64,000 bases of DNA from Sabethes cyaneus. Lineage: Eukaryota > Arthropoda > Insecta > Diptera > Culicidae. This document shows positions 26,801 through 37,805 of this stretch, one piece after another; the stretch's first letter is position 1; each line of letters begins with the position of its first letter. The position numbers were made by a program, and so were the translations under genes. The notes under the pieces are model-generated. The model worked only from the letters and a program-made list of their open reading frames with translations. It was not told where the DNA came from and did not search any database. The stretch lies in the NCBI RefSeq assembly GCF_943734655.1, contig NC_071354.1:35737347-35801346 (forward strand), written 5' to 3'.

Positions 26801-29800
26801 ACAAAGGGGTATTCGTGGCAGCATGTTGAATCTCAGATACTCTATTTACGTGATGACTAAAAAATTTACTCAAAGTTTGGATTTTTTCTCGTGAAAATGC
26901 TTCCTCCACTATAGGAACACTTAAAAACTCTTTGTTCCTACTATAGTGTTACAGCATCGCTTTGAAATCTTTTGCTTATATTCACAATAGTTGTAGGCTT
27001 TAGTGAGAAAAATATTGATGAAAATTTTTTATTATTGGTTTAACACTGTTTTAGTAAGACACGCTTGATTGCGAAAAGATGGTTATTTTAGTTTTATTTT
27101 GTTACTAGCTGACCCGACAAACTTCGTATCGCCACAAATTAAACTGTGTTGTACACAAATCGTGAATCTCAGATGACCTTTGTCACAATCTCGAGTTTTG
27201 CAAGTTTCTGGGGAGTTCATGGGTGTTTTAATATACAAATTTTCCTCACAGTAAAGTAGAAAACAACTTCCCCCATTGCTTAGCCTGATAAAATAAAGCG
27301 GATAGCATTTAAATAATCGCCATCATTACAAATCATTTCGCCGAATACCATTTTGCGGAACACTAATTCTCGGTTGACCATAACGCAGAATATTATAGAG
27401 TTTCGCAGAATACCATTTCGCGAAAAACCTTACGCGGGATGTACCATTTCACGGAAAATTTTTTCGTAGAAAGTACCATTTCGCAGGGATGACCCAACTG
27501 AAGGAAAGTAGTAGAGGTCAGTAGATCTAGGAAAATAAAACAACCTAGATAGAGGTTATCTTTACGGGGACTGCTCCCCGCAGTGGTCGGTGCTTCCGAC
27601 GGCAGGTCGCTGTCAAATTTTGTTCCATTTGCTTGATTAGTTCTCGAGTTATGCAGAAATTTGTGTGTTTCATTTGTATGGGAGCCCCCCCCCCCCCTCT
27701 TAGTGGGGGGAGGGGTCTTTACCCATCGTAAGAACCTTCCCTGGCCCCAAAAACCCCAAATGCAAATGCAAATTTTCACGCCGATCGGTTCAGTAGTTTT
27801 CGATTCTATGTATAAGGAACATACGGGCAGACAGACAGACAGAAATCCATTTTGATAGTTATAGATCTCCCACATTATTTCAAGTAGTATTTTCAAGTAG
27901 TGAAAAAATGAAAAAAGCCTTCCAGAAAAATACATTTCAATGTCTATAGTTATGATACGCCGTAGGCAAACCATTGCATTTAATACGTCATAATATTACG
28001 GGAGCACCTTGCACTATTATAGGAACATTACCACAATTATAGGAAAACAGATTATTGTCACGACAAGCGATATTTCTGTTATTTTAAGTAACTGGTACTG
28101 GTGTGGTACTTAAAAGTAACACCATGGAACACCATATTATCAAATGTTTTACATTTTATGTTTTTAAATGTTGCTCATTTTATGCCATGCCGTAGCATAA
28201 ACCTACCATTATTAAAACACTTACCCTGTAGTATTTTTTTCTAGCAGTGTTAGCCAAAGGGGGTTTTACTCTAGGTTTCTCGATAAAATGCAATATAAAA
28301 GTCAATCCCTTTGTATTCCCCTCGGATGTAATCGATTCTTTTTCAACATTGATAAAAGGTTTTTTCAGATGAAATTCGGTGACAGCATATTATATTTTTA
28401 TAATAAGGCCATTACAAATATTTTAAAAAGTTTTTGTCCCTCCGGTGTTGGGCCACTGAAGGGGGGGGGGGGCGAAAAGAGAATTTTTTAATCGAGCAAA
28501 AAAATATGGATTTTAGGCATTTTTATTCAAAGTTTAAACGTGAAAATCAAATCTATTCTTGCTTTTAATATATACGTTGTTATTTTCCATGCAAAAAATC
28601 TACGAAAAAAAGACAAAAACGAAAGAAATTTCTTTTGGCCGATTTTCGGAAATTCTGTTTGAATTTCCATTTCTATTTCATGCTAGAAGCGTTAACTCAA
28701 CTCGTAAGGGTAAGCGGGGCAAGACCGCCCGCCTAAGCAAAACCACCTGTATAAAAAAAAGTTGTAGCTCAATTTCTAATTTATCTGCTTTAAATGAACA
28801 ATTGATCTATTACCTACATATAAAAAATAAAAACATAAATATCTGTAATGATTTTCTATTTTTTATTGCGATTTGGAAACACGTCCAAAAAATAGAGTAT
28901 TTTTTCCATGCGGGGTGAAACACGCCCACTAACGGGGTAAAACCGCCATAGCATATAACTTTAACAATATTCAACCGATTTGAATGAAACTGGTGGCATT
29001 GGATTCATGAATTTATCTAATTTAAACAAATTGAATCAGTTTGCTATCAAACAATACATAGGGTCTTTTTCTAATTCCCGTCGTAATAAGGAAAGCCATT
29101 CTAATTTTCATCATTTGCTGGATGGATTTAGTGAATACTCCAAAAGTTCTTGTACTGATTTGACTAAAACACACTTACCTTCCGATCCGTGAACTTTGAA
29201 ATCACTGAAAAGCGACTATTAAAGCATATTATTGAAATTACGCAACTGACTTTATTGCTAAAATTCGTCGTACCGTTTTAAAATCCGTCCAACAAAATTT
29301 TTCATCGTCCGAACTAAAAATCACAACAATGTTTACGAAGCTAACGCGCATGTATTTGTGTAGGACGGCATGACAAACGTTATTCTACAAAATTTCTGCA
29401 GGTCAGACAAGTTTTGCTGGCTGTAGAATAACGACAATGCCTTGCGTGAGTTATTTTCATTTATGAATGACGGAAATTAAAACGATTAGTCGACATTGTC
29501 TTCTTCGTCGCACGAAAAAACGTAGGAAATTTGGCTGGTAGGACTTCTTTAATGATAAAAAGCATTTAAATAGATCTCAGCTCACTTTGATTGATTGCGT
29601 ATGATAGACAACTAACTAAAATATTAGGGAATAACTAGTTATACATTGTGTGTCATAAAAATGCTGATATTTTCAATAATTTGTGTTGGATAGGACGGGA
29701 ATAGGCAATTACGACGATGTAGCAACATACCCTAGTTCCCCGAGATTCGCAAGTTCGAAAGAGTGTCCGGCAACCACTCGTATTGGAAGAATATCAGTAA

Positions 29801-32800
29801 TATAGGTACCGACAGTCTTGAAATTGATACCGTGTAGTTTCCTTAGACAACAAGATGGATCGGGTTAGGCATCCTGGAGTCAATCTTTAAGGACTAGAGA
29901 GGATCTAAGATAAAATATAACAATATGGGTATTAAAGTTCCTGCAATTGATCCGGTAGGTCATTTTTTGACATTTCAAATTGTTCTGATTGATAAAGCAG
30001 ATACATATTACTTTTCCATTGCTAAGATAATTTGCTATATTTTCATAAAAAATATGTTTATTCTATGTTATTTGTCCCAAGAGGGAGGAATTATTAAAAA
30101 AAAGCTATATCCGAGAAAACAAGAAAATGTCCATAGCGCCCGCAGGGAAAATTGGCGATTTAGATTTTTCCAAACAGTCCACCAGCTATAAACTAAGCAC
30201 ATTTATATTGTTTTATGTAAATCTGAGATCCTTTGGTCCAAACTATGCAATTATTTTAAAAATCTCCTTATCGCACTAGCATTATACACGACGATCTTGC
30301 GCCGTTCGTTGTGGGCGGTTTTACCCCCAAATTACCGATTTACACATTTCACTATTTATTTCAACAAAACTGCATGAACAGTTACCTAATTTAGGTACTG
30401 TCGGATGAAGACAGGATCAGAGAAGCGATGTGGGTTGGATTTACTGAAAGTTTTAACGTTTTGAATAAAATAAACCCTAAGTTCTGCGGGAACAAAGTTA
30501 TAAAAAACGAAACGATTATAACGAAAAATCTATTTTTATTTATTTCTCCGATAGTTTATACGATATTGCTGTACAAGGTATTGTAAAATATTGCGTACGC
30601 GTTCAGTAATATGACTGTCATCAACATTTAACACCAATTTGAGCAAGGCCCTGTAAAACCATGATGGGCGGTTTTACCCCGGCGGGCGTTGTTACCCCGT
30701 TTACCCTTACACTCATTTTTCAAGTTTTTCAGGCTGTAGAGTCCATATACAATTGATTTTATAAAAAAAAATTTAGCTCATATTCTACAAATTATTTTTT
30801 TGCCCCTCGATTTTTCAAGCCAATTTCCAAGGGGGGGGGGGGGGTGACAAAAACTTTGAAAATGATTTGCAATGGCCTAATTCTATTAGATTGGTGTTTG
30901 TTTACGGTACTCGTTTGTTTCATATAGGGTATGTTGCTGCTACGTCGCCTATTCCCGTCCTATCCAATACAAATTGTTGAAAATATCAGCGATTTTTATG
31001 ACACATAATGTAAAATTAGTTATTCCCTAATATTTTAGTTTGTTGCCTCTCATACGCGATAAATCAAAGTAATCTGAGATAAAGAATCCCTAGCAGCCAA
31101 ATTTCCAACGTTTTTTCGTACGACGAAGAAGAAATGATCGACTAATCGTTTCAATTTCCGTCATTCATAAAATGAAAATAATTCACGCAACGCATTGTTG
31201 TTATTCTGTAGCCGAGAAAACTTGCATAACCTACAGAAATTTTGCAGAATAACATTTGTCATGCTGTCCTACACAAATACATGCGCGCTAGCTTCGTAAA
31301 CATTATTGTGATTTTTCGTTCAGACGATGAAAAATTTGAAGGACGGATTTTAAAACGGTACGACGAATTTAAGATATAAAGTCAGTTGCGTAATCTCAAG
31401 CAAATGCTTTATTAATCGCTTTTTAGGGAATTCAAAGGGTACGGATCGGAAGGTAAGTGTGTTTGAGTCAAATCAGCAGCAGAGGTTTTGAAGTATTCAT
31501 TAGAGTGGCTTTCCTTTCTACGACGGGAATTAGAAGTAAACCCTAGTTTTGGTAAAATGAATCTCAATTTTCGTGACGCGGCTCTTCTCCCCACTTGTCG
31601 TGGTCATTCTGCATTCAGAGGGTTTATTCACCGATCGACTCATCCGATCTAGGACCTTGAAAGGAGATCTCAATATTCCTGGTACGTGTAAGTTATGTTG
31701 CTTACCGACCAATTCGATTACGACCCTACATACAAGTCCTAGTGCTCCGGCCCATCGGATTCTAGATGAAATTAGCTTTCTTTTGATTAAAAAAAGTCCA
31801 TCCCTGTGGATTCCAGAAATACTGGACTTAACAACGAGAAAAATAGAATAAATGCGCTTCATTTGGCCAAACTCCTACAAACATTTTTCTTTAGCATCGA
31901 AACATTTAATTTAAACCAGCGGCATCTGAAGCTATTGAGATGAGCGTCCTCAGTGTGCGGTGGTACAATGACAATGGCGTCACTGTGGCTACCAAGGAAC
32001 GATTTGATGTGAGTTCCTTTCATCTAATAGTATTCCCTAGTCCCATATAGTCGTTGAATCCAAACAAATGGTACGCACATGCAACATTCTAATCTGCTTT
32101 TATTATCACATGTTTTGAGTCACGCATCAACTAGGCATCTGGGCTGGGCTGGATTTGTTAGAGGATTTTAACGTAGGATTACGTCTTCCGGCAACAATTC
32201 CGAAATCGAACGCTAAATTATAACTTAAATACAACCCATCGCTAGGAATTTTTTGTAATGGTTTTCCTATTAGTTGAACAAGAGCTAATAGCAAAGGACG
32301 GCATGTTAGGTACTCCCGTTTCTGCCTCATCGCATATGCAGCCACTTCTTGCTGCCGTTGGAAATTGTGCTCTCCATCTTTGCAGCGATGCGATATGGAT
32401 GCCAGTTCATTTTTACAAGAGTAGCGGGTCATGAGAATAAACGTTCGCTCGTCGATGCAGACTCTATAACCTTACGCCTACGGAGCTACCATTTTAAATC
32501 AAAACACAGTTTTCAAGACAGCTTAAAGTAATCCTACATTAACCTTACGGTCCAATCTCGGATACAACCCGTTCAAGTTTCGAACAACAATTGAAGCGAA
32601 GCGTTAAGAAGTTGTGTACCGTTCCTCTTTACCCAAGCGCTGGGATCCGCTGATCGAACCCAACTTTAAATGCAGCCAATTAGAACTAGGAGTGAAGAGG
32701 AACGGTACACTACCCCTTAACAGCAAAGCCTTGGGCTTAACCATCTTTTCTAAGACTTGATCATTCTTTATCGATAGACTTCACAGCCGGCTATTAGAGT

Positions 32801-34879
32801 ACATGACAGTTACGGGGCTAGTGCAACAATCCTACTGACTCTATCTAGCAGCACCGCTTAGATGAGATTCGAACATACGGCGACTGGCTTGTTAGATCAG
32901 CATCGTACCTCGAAACCAACTAAGCTGTTCACACAACCTGTTCAGCAATGCTTCAATGACCCTCATCCTTACCTAATTCGCAGTTCTTTCTACTTCACGC
33001 CTTGTCCCATTCTGTTTGGACACTACTTTCTTCTACCGTCCCTTCAGTCGATTGTAAAAAACTGCTGTTATAAAAACAATCTTATTTCATAGTCTTTTAG
33101 TGATAAAAATTTCACGATTGCGTTTTTGGTTGTTCCTGAGTTATGTCCGAAAAACTAAACCATTAACTTTTCGCTCGTAATTCAAGAATGAAAAGTAATG
33201 CTATCATGAATTATCTGCCATTGATAGATTAATAATAATCGGTGAACAAACAAATATTTGTAAGGTTGTTTATGACGCAGAACATAGTTTTTCAAATTAT
33301 TCTTTAAAGTTTTTCATTACTGTAGAAAATATTGAAAAGATCATTTTGAAGCCTGGGTAAATGATCAGGAAAATCAAGTTTGTTTGGTCATAAGAACAAA
33401 AGAACCACAAAAACGCTATCCCAAGATTTGTATCACCAAAACATTAGAAATTGATAACGAAAAAAAAAATGGAAATTTTTCCAAGGGATAAAAACTAGCT
33501 TTCTGATATTTCTTTAACGTTTTCCGTCTCCGTCAAAAAAATTCACAAAATTTCATAACATATTTTGATTAAAATGATTAAAAAAACCTTGGGCAAAACT
33601 CGAACATATTTCCTCAGCAAACGCTATATTTAATTACTTCTTCTTTATATTGTGGGTCAACCCATTCCTAACCCAACTGTTTTACCAAAAGTGTGTAATT
33701 TCCGGAGCTATCAGTGCAAAACTAATCAACACAAAAAAAACTAACAAACAGGCTAATCACAACTCGTCTTTCGGAACCATACATTCCCTCCAGAGAAAAG
33801 TGGCACATACTGTTATATAATTTAACAGCAGCGCCCAAAGGTGCACCTAAGTGGGTTGAATCATCGCATTACTTATCCTTGTACCTCTCAAGGCGTCGAC
33901 CCAAAGTATCCAAAGTCGAAAAACTAGACTAAATAAGTAGAAAAATATTTTCCCATTTGCGATACAGAAAGGCCAATAGTAAATCTACCAACAAGGAAAT
34001 GAGACAGCTTCGCAGTGTGAACCAATTTCATAAATCTAATTACATACCGAACAGCAAGGATGCTGGATTGAAATACAGGAAGATGATCTCCGCCCAAGCT
34101 GTGCCGTGCAGGATGCAGTGCAAGCACACCAGCCAGCAGCATATTTTTCTATTCTACGCTGTGCTGTAGGCTGTGATAAAAAAGACAAAGGCTGTTTGAC
34201 ATTTCGCTTGGATATTCTAGCAGAGCTGAGATAAAACCTTTTTTTTTGCACTTTTCCGATGAGAATGATATTGAATTGAAAGCCTACGTTCGCTATTATA
34301 TGAATCACGGAGTAAGGTTGAAGTTTGCCCGAGGGAATTGATTTAGCTTAAAAGTTTTTCTTCGTATGGATAAAATCAATGAATGAGCAAAACTCACCAT
34401 GGTTTCCAGTTCTCCGGTAGTGGATGCAGTAATCCTTGTCGCGCAAGATAGATCAAATTTGTTTCCTTTTCCGGATCGATGCCAATCTTGACGGCATACT
34501 CGAGTATTTCTTCAGTTCGAAGCAGAGAGAGAGCAGCGAAAAAGTAGAAAAAATAGAAAAAATATGGAATGGATTTTTATTATCCCTTGTGTGTAGTAGA
34601 AACAAATCTTGATTAATCACACTTAGAGAAAAGAAGTACGAATTGCGAAGCAAGTGAAATATCAGCTCCCCACACGGGAGAGCAAGTATTCAAAAAATCC
34701 GCACACAATAGAAGCATTCTCTGGTCATTGATTTTCCCCCATCCCGATGAGATGGAGTCATTCTTCTTTCTTTTCTTTCCGCTCTGCGGCAGTCTGTCCG
34801 TACCTTCCTTCGACGGCTCATAGGTTGAATAGAAAATTTCCTCCGGGTTACCGCTATCGAACGATGGAAACGATGTCAT
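11886..34879 (-). CDS. Cep164: Cep164-like centriolar distal-appendage protein, five exons
   Basis: Coding exons on the minus strand are 34879-34804, 34509-34398, 15233-12629, 12567-12234 and 12169-11886. All joins keep frame with GT/AG borders, giving 1136 residues. Exons 1 and 2 give the family's N-terminus, with EILEYAVKIGIDPEKE followed by LARQGLLHPLPENWKPC. Exon 3 continues it as a WW domain (about residues 56-90: W60, the YYYY run, W83, P86), closely matching vertebrate CEP164. An acidic, low-complexity region follows. A long charged coiled coil comes next (about residues 420-660), then a second helical region and a Gln-rich tail. In vertebrates CEP164 sits on centriolar distal appendages and recruits TTBK2 for cilium assembly. 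In insects this would matter in sensory neurons and sperm (inference). The protein is shorter than human CEP164 (about 1460 residues). Intron 2 is 19.2 kb and full of transposons; the other three introns are 294, 61 and 64 nt. Confidence 0.88.
17524..18440. mobile_element. 0.9-kb TIR element
   Basis: The left end (17524-17551) and right end (18413-18440) are inverted copies matching at 23 of 28 positions, starting 'atagagta' and ending 'agtgcgat'. Further copies of the 'cgcacttttaccccgctag' block occur inside at about 17702-17725 and 18055-18112, in both orientations. No transposase is recognised. An 87-codon frame on the minus strand (17698-17961) has no known domain. Confidence 0.65.
19285..19545. 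repeat. Near-palindromic inverted repeat (MITE-like)
   Basis: The left arm (19285-19359) and right arm (19452-19545) are inverted copies. Both contain 'ggcggccatcttggatt' and 'aaatcgccgttttc' (or their complements), ending at 'gggctttt'/'aaagccc'. The 62-codon frames on each strand are a product of the palindrome. A short perfect stem 'atccgggag'/'ctcccggat' lies further on at about 19741-19763. Confidence 0.65.
20640..20965. repeat. Interspersed repeat modules (ttcccatttgcttgattag type)
   Basis: Two tandem modules of about 150 bp carry 'ccatttgcttgattagctc', a 'ctcgagttatgag' block and a run of C after 'atcggaga'/'ataggagc'. The same module recurs at 27.62-27.70 kb, so this is a dispersed family. 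No coding sequence is present. Confidence 0.55.
21090..21284 (+). pseudogene. Tc1/mariner-type transposase fragment
   Basis: The 67-codon frame contains LIMDDDTNVKADFRQLPG followed by LLYFTT. This matches the segment around the second catalytic aspartate of Tc1/mariner transposases (family form: (I)MDDETYVKxDFxQLPGQxFY). The rest of the transposase is absent and the frame ends at 21284, directly before the LINE fragment. It is a dead remnant. The assignment rests on this one motif block. Confidence 0.6.
21285..22260 (+). pseudogene. Degenerate LINE reverse transcriptase
   Basis: Recognisable pieces in order are FQTLLNGEVNAEI, EEVKKAISELKNGKAAGKDG, NYRGITLLNSAYKVLSRIL, GEYQTGFREGRTMTDQMFILRQ, then a damaged motif A (ASYDTVKRNELWQIMLEHGFP) and LFNIALEG-like sequence near 22140. 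The pieces are in different frames, with in-frame stops (for example near 21407 and 21528). The element is a dead non-LTR retrotransposon. The metal-binding aspartate of motif A is lost (FDFKAAYD has become VGSKASYD). Confidence 0.8.
23440..23463. repeat. (TGC)8 microsatellite
   Basis: Eight perfect TGC units lie inside the giant intron of the Cep164-like gene. Confidence 0.95.
25300..26210 (-). pseudogene. LINE 3' half (RT motif B to C-terminus), broken
   Basis: On the minus strand, from 26210 down, HAHLETRRGLRQGDRLSCMLFNIALEGVIRRA is reverse transcriptase motif B. A segment at 25762-25550 (EWQRRMNHELQALLEE, then KVGKLRSVDRTRYQDLG) follows, and at 25553-25293 a C-terminal NPSGAKGRN...VVQDRIKRRLVDF tail. 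Frame changes between blocks show it is dead. The stretch near 26029-26060 is the uninterrupted homologue of the site that holds an inserted MITE at 47.53 kb in another copy. Confidence 0.8.
27107..27867. repeat. Composite interspersed repeat with 'ataccatttcgcgg' units
   Basis: It begins 'ctagctgacccgacaaactt', passes through a run of degenerate 'aataccatttcgcggaa' units (27310-27490) and the 'ccatttgcttgattagttc' module with a C-run, and ends 'acagacagacagacagaaat' followed by 'tagttatagat'. The same 'ataccatttcgc' block recurs at 37.65-37.80 kb. It is a non-autonomous dispersed repeat whose class (SINE-like or another type) I cannot decide. A 193-codon antisense frame across it has no domain. 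Confidence 0.6.
28290..31546. repeat. 3.2-kb inverted-repeat complex with permuted arms
   Basis: Block 2 (29058-29735) is inverted at 30924-31546, with arms of about 678 and 623 bp. Landmarks include 'ctaattcccgtcgta', 'gtttacgaagctaacgcgc', 'gacggaaattaaaacgat' and 'ggacgggaataggc'. Block 1 (about 28400-28990), with a G-run and 'gtaagggtaagcggggcaa', is inverted at about 30340-30890. The order is 1-2-(spacer)-1'-2', so it is not a simple palindrome. 'gcggttttacccc' motifs recur in the spacer. No transposase frame is seen. Confidence 0.7.
32614..32710. repeat. Short inverted repeat, 16-bp perfect stem
   Basis: 'gtgtaccgttcctctt' at 32614-32629 is perfectly complementary to 32695-32710, with a 65-nt loop. 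This could be a small TIR element or chance; no flanking duplication is seen. Confidence 0.7.
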
Positions 34880-37427
34880 AATCCGGAATGCTCTGTTATC
34901 CGTGGTCTTATGCCACGGATGTGATGCAATTGATCACCGTTACACTTTTTTTCCAGCTGCCTAAGTCTACTCCAATGGCAGAACTCGATTTTTTTCTTTT
35001 CAAACTTCAGTGCACTCCATAATCGAACACTTTTACGGTTTCGATTGAATCCGATTTTATATGGAACCGTTGTCTTTTTGTTGAATAAATTTTTCAATGA
35101 AACTTTATTGGGAAACACTTCACTTTTTCACTTGTTTCCTAGACACTTTTACGGACACGTCCTGTCTGGTCTAGCACTGAGTAATTTGTGAAAAGCTGCG
35201 GAAGCAAAAAGCAAGAACAAAATAGAGGACAATCTAAACTTGCTGCCAATCTGACTCTCGGCTTCGGTGCGCATGTGCCGAGAACATATGGGACAGGTTC
35301 AAGCGGCACTGTATGGTCATTCGAGAGCAAACTTTTGACACGTTTTGTGCGAAATGAACTTGCAGGGTTCGGGTGGAAAGTTCAAAATTTTATTTTCCAC
35401 AGCCAGAGGAACATTGGCACGCCTAAACTGTGGAGACGCCTAGTCTTACAGCCAGCGCTGTGCAAATCAATATTGTCTCCTGTGGCTGTGAGTGAGTGTA
35501 ACCGGTCAAAAATGATGAAAATTGAGCTTAATTCGGAACTGTAAACATTGATTTTCGCCAAAGCTATGCACAAGTTTTTGGAATCTTGCCATTTTTAGTC
35601 TACAACTCAGGTTGCAAGGCAGTAATCGCATAACAATTTAAGATTGTACTAAAAATTGCTGTAATGGGAAAAATGAAATAAAAAAAAACTAGTCTCGCTC
35701 GCTAAAGCATTCAAGATTACTAAACCCGGTACTTTATGGTTCAAAACAAGGCCGGTAGTAAGACTTCTTTTAATGTCAATTTACATCTGCCCTGTTCTCT
35801 ACTACATTGTGTGATTTTTCGACTTTTTACGTAAAGAAAAATTACAAATAAATAGAAATATGATTCAAGCAAATTCATGATTAATGTAGGTTTTCTTTGT
35901 TCTTAATAGGACATCAAATATTATTCATTTTTTATCTGACCTACTTCGTATGTTATCTAAAATTTCCTTTGCCAATCTATTTATCCCCGACCTAGTACTG
36001 CGAACTCTCAGCTACATGAACGCCGATAAAAAGTTGACCCGACATAATCGACATCTATTTTTAGTTGGTCAATTAAGATGATGTAGGAGTAGGACAAAGC
36101 CCCACTTCGTATTTCAACGCTCGAAAGTTTGCTCCGCAGCATGATCAACACATAAATAGGTAGGTATGATTCACTTGCAAAGAAATGCCAAATGCCAAGC
36201 TATGTTTCATAATTGCTATACGCACAAAAAAAGTGCACCAACACACGTCAAGCAGTAGCATAAGCTTTTGATCGTCCTTTGAAACGTGAGAACACAAACA
36301 TAACCATTCGTTACCATGTCACCCACCTCGGGAAAACTTTCAAATCTCTCAAACCTTTACCGCAGCTAAAGTAAAATATCTTGATGATTGTGAACAAGTT
36401 TAATCCACTTTCTAGTGTACTGCATGCCGTCCATATTCGCTGCTCTGTTACAAAACAATTATGACCAATTTTTTGGTTTCAACTGACGTGCAACATTAAG
36501 TAAAACAACACTGATTAACCGAACGAATTCAGCAGAACCATTTTTCACTTTGTTTTTCTTTCCGCTACATGCTTTGAGGCGCAATAAGCTATATTCTCTC
36601 ACTCGGTTTCTCCTCTCTCGCAAGCAGTCGCAACATAGCCACATAGCCCCATTCGAGACGTCGGTCGTCGCGTTCGCGTCGTGTCTTGTTTACTTTCGGC
36701 CGCATGAAAATGCACTAACACTGGCATGGCGTCCTTTTAAAGCAGGCTTTGACACGAGAATAAAACACGAGCCTGAGGTTTAGTTATGTGGATTGGATAA
36801 TCATGTTAAATTTAACATGAGTAAGGTATGTAATTACTAAAAAAAAGTTGAAATGGAATAATTAATGCTTTATTAGAAAAATTTACGGGTCCGAATTCTG
36901 AATCATATTTTGTAGAAACTAGGGACGATTCAAACTTCCGACAGCTATGTACAAACAGAGCCGTAGTTAGCTATCATTCGAATAATTTAAAATAATGTGA
37001 TTTTAAAGCTTAGATCATTTAAAATGGGGCACTTTCTCATGCGTATGTTTTTAACCCATTCAATTAAGAGAAACTCTAAGGATGGCATCTGATTAACAAA
37101 TCAAGTATCGATATTTCGAAGAAATCCCCTCATTTTACTCTTGATACAATTTATCAGCCGACGTACACCTTTTTCAATCGCGATCTTAACCAGGAGTTTT
37201 TACCAATTCTTTGGCTTTCGTTTCATTATACTTCTCTGTTTGACTCAACTGGATTATCATGGGACTCCCTTTGCTGAATACATGGTCCTATTCGTCAGAA
37301 AATTGCTGGTTGTCTTGCCACTAACAGAGAACTTATCCGCTAAAACCAACTGTACCTGCTAGGAACTTTCCCTTGAGTCCCGGGGGTTTGATTGAAATCG
37401 GCTTTCGCATAAGGTTCAACGTCAAGC
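34880..37427. other. Intergenic region upstream of the Cep164-like gene
   Basis: It contains the 5' UTR and promoter of the minus-strand gene just above 34879. A perfect 8-bp palindrome 'atccgtgg'/'ccacggat' (about 34899-34921) lies 20 bp above the ATG. I looked for an X-box there and did not find one. The rest shows no recognisable gene; a 118-codon frame at 35188-35544 has no known domain. Confidence 0.5.
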
Positions 37428-37508
37428 GAAACGGTACTGAATCCCAACATGGCCGGATCGACGGCACCCATATCCTTACATGGCCATGTTGGGATTCAGT
37501 ACCGTTTC
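37428..37508. repeat. Perfect 27-bp hairpin with 27-nt loop
   Basis: 37428-37454 (starting gaaacggtactgaatcccaa) is exactly complementary to 37482-37508. If transcribed it would fold into an uninterrupted 27-bp stem. No TIR-type target duplication is seen. Confidence 0.85.
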
Positions 37509-37649
37509 ACCAACAGAGCCTGGATTTTGGCTACTAATTTTCGTTTGAGACTGCGGTTGTGTTGTCTAATGGTTGGAGTTTTTGCTCTATTTGGCCCTTG
37601 ACAGGGCCAGTCTGACCAGTCGCACGCAACGGCGTTGGTTACGAATAAT

Positions 37650-37805
37650 ATCAGGGTTTTCAGGTTCTTCTTTTATGAAAGCGGATACCATTTTTCCAGA
37701 ATACCATTTTGCGGAACACCAGTTCTTGGTTGACCATAACGCGGAATATAGAGTTTCGCAGAATACCATTTCGCGAAAAACCTTACGCGGGATGTAGCAT
37801 TTCAC
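37650..37805. repeat. Second copy of the 'ataccatttcgcgg' repeat
   Basis: It is closely similar to 27340-27455: the blocks 'aataccattttgcggaaca', 'ttggttgaccataacgc' and 'ccttacgcgggatgta' appear in the same order. It runs directly into the polypyrimidine tract. Confidence 0.75.

Larger units (their letters stand above)
15234..34397 (-). other. Giant second intron of the Cep164-like gene
   Basis: The donor after ...AAACCATG (gtgagt, from 34397) and the acceptor atttcag (to 15234) join W-K-P-(TG) to C-TAC-AGC, giving WKPC-YSK as expected for the WW region. The intron holds a TIR element (17524-18440), an inverted repeat (19285-19545), several interspersed repeats, a Tc1/mariner transposase scrap, two dead LINEs and the 28.3-31.5 kb inverted complex. 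The remaining stretches (15.3-17.5, 18.45-19.28, 22.3-25.3 and 31.6-34.4 kb) show no gene, RNA or domain that I recognise. Confidence 0.8.

Noticed and set aside
27393..27974. 193-codon minus-strand frame
   Set aside because: Runs through an interspersed repeat with C- and G-runs; no domain.
34880..35200. X-box in the Cep164-like promoter
   Set aside because: Looked for because the gene is ciliary; no match to the consensus on either strand better than several mismatches.
35188..35544. 118-codon plus-strand frame
   Set aside because: No recognisable domain; length is within reach of chance in this window.
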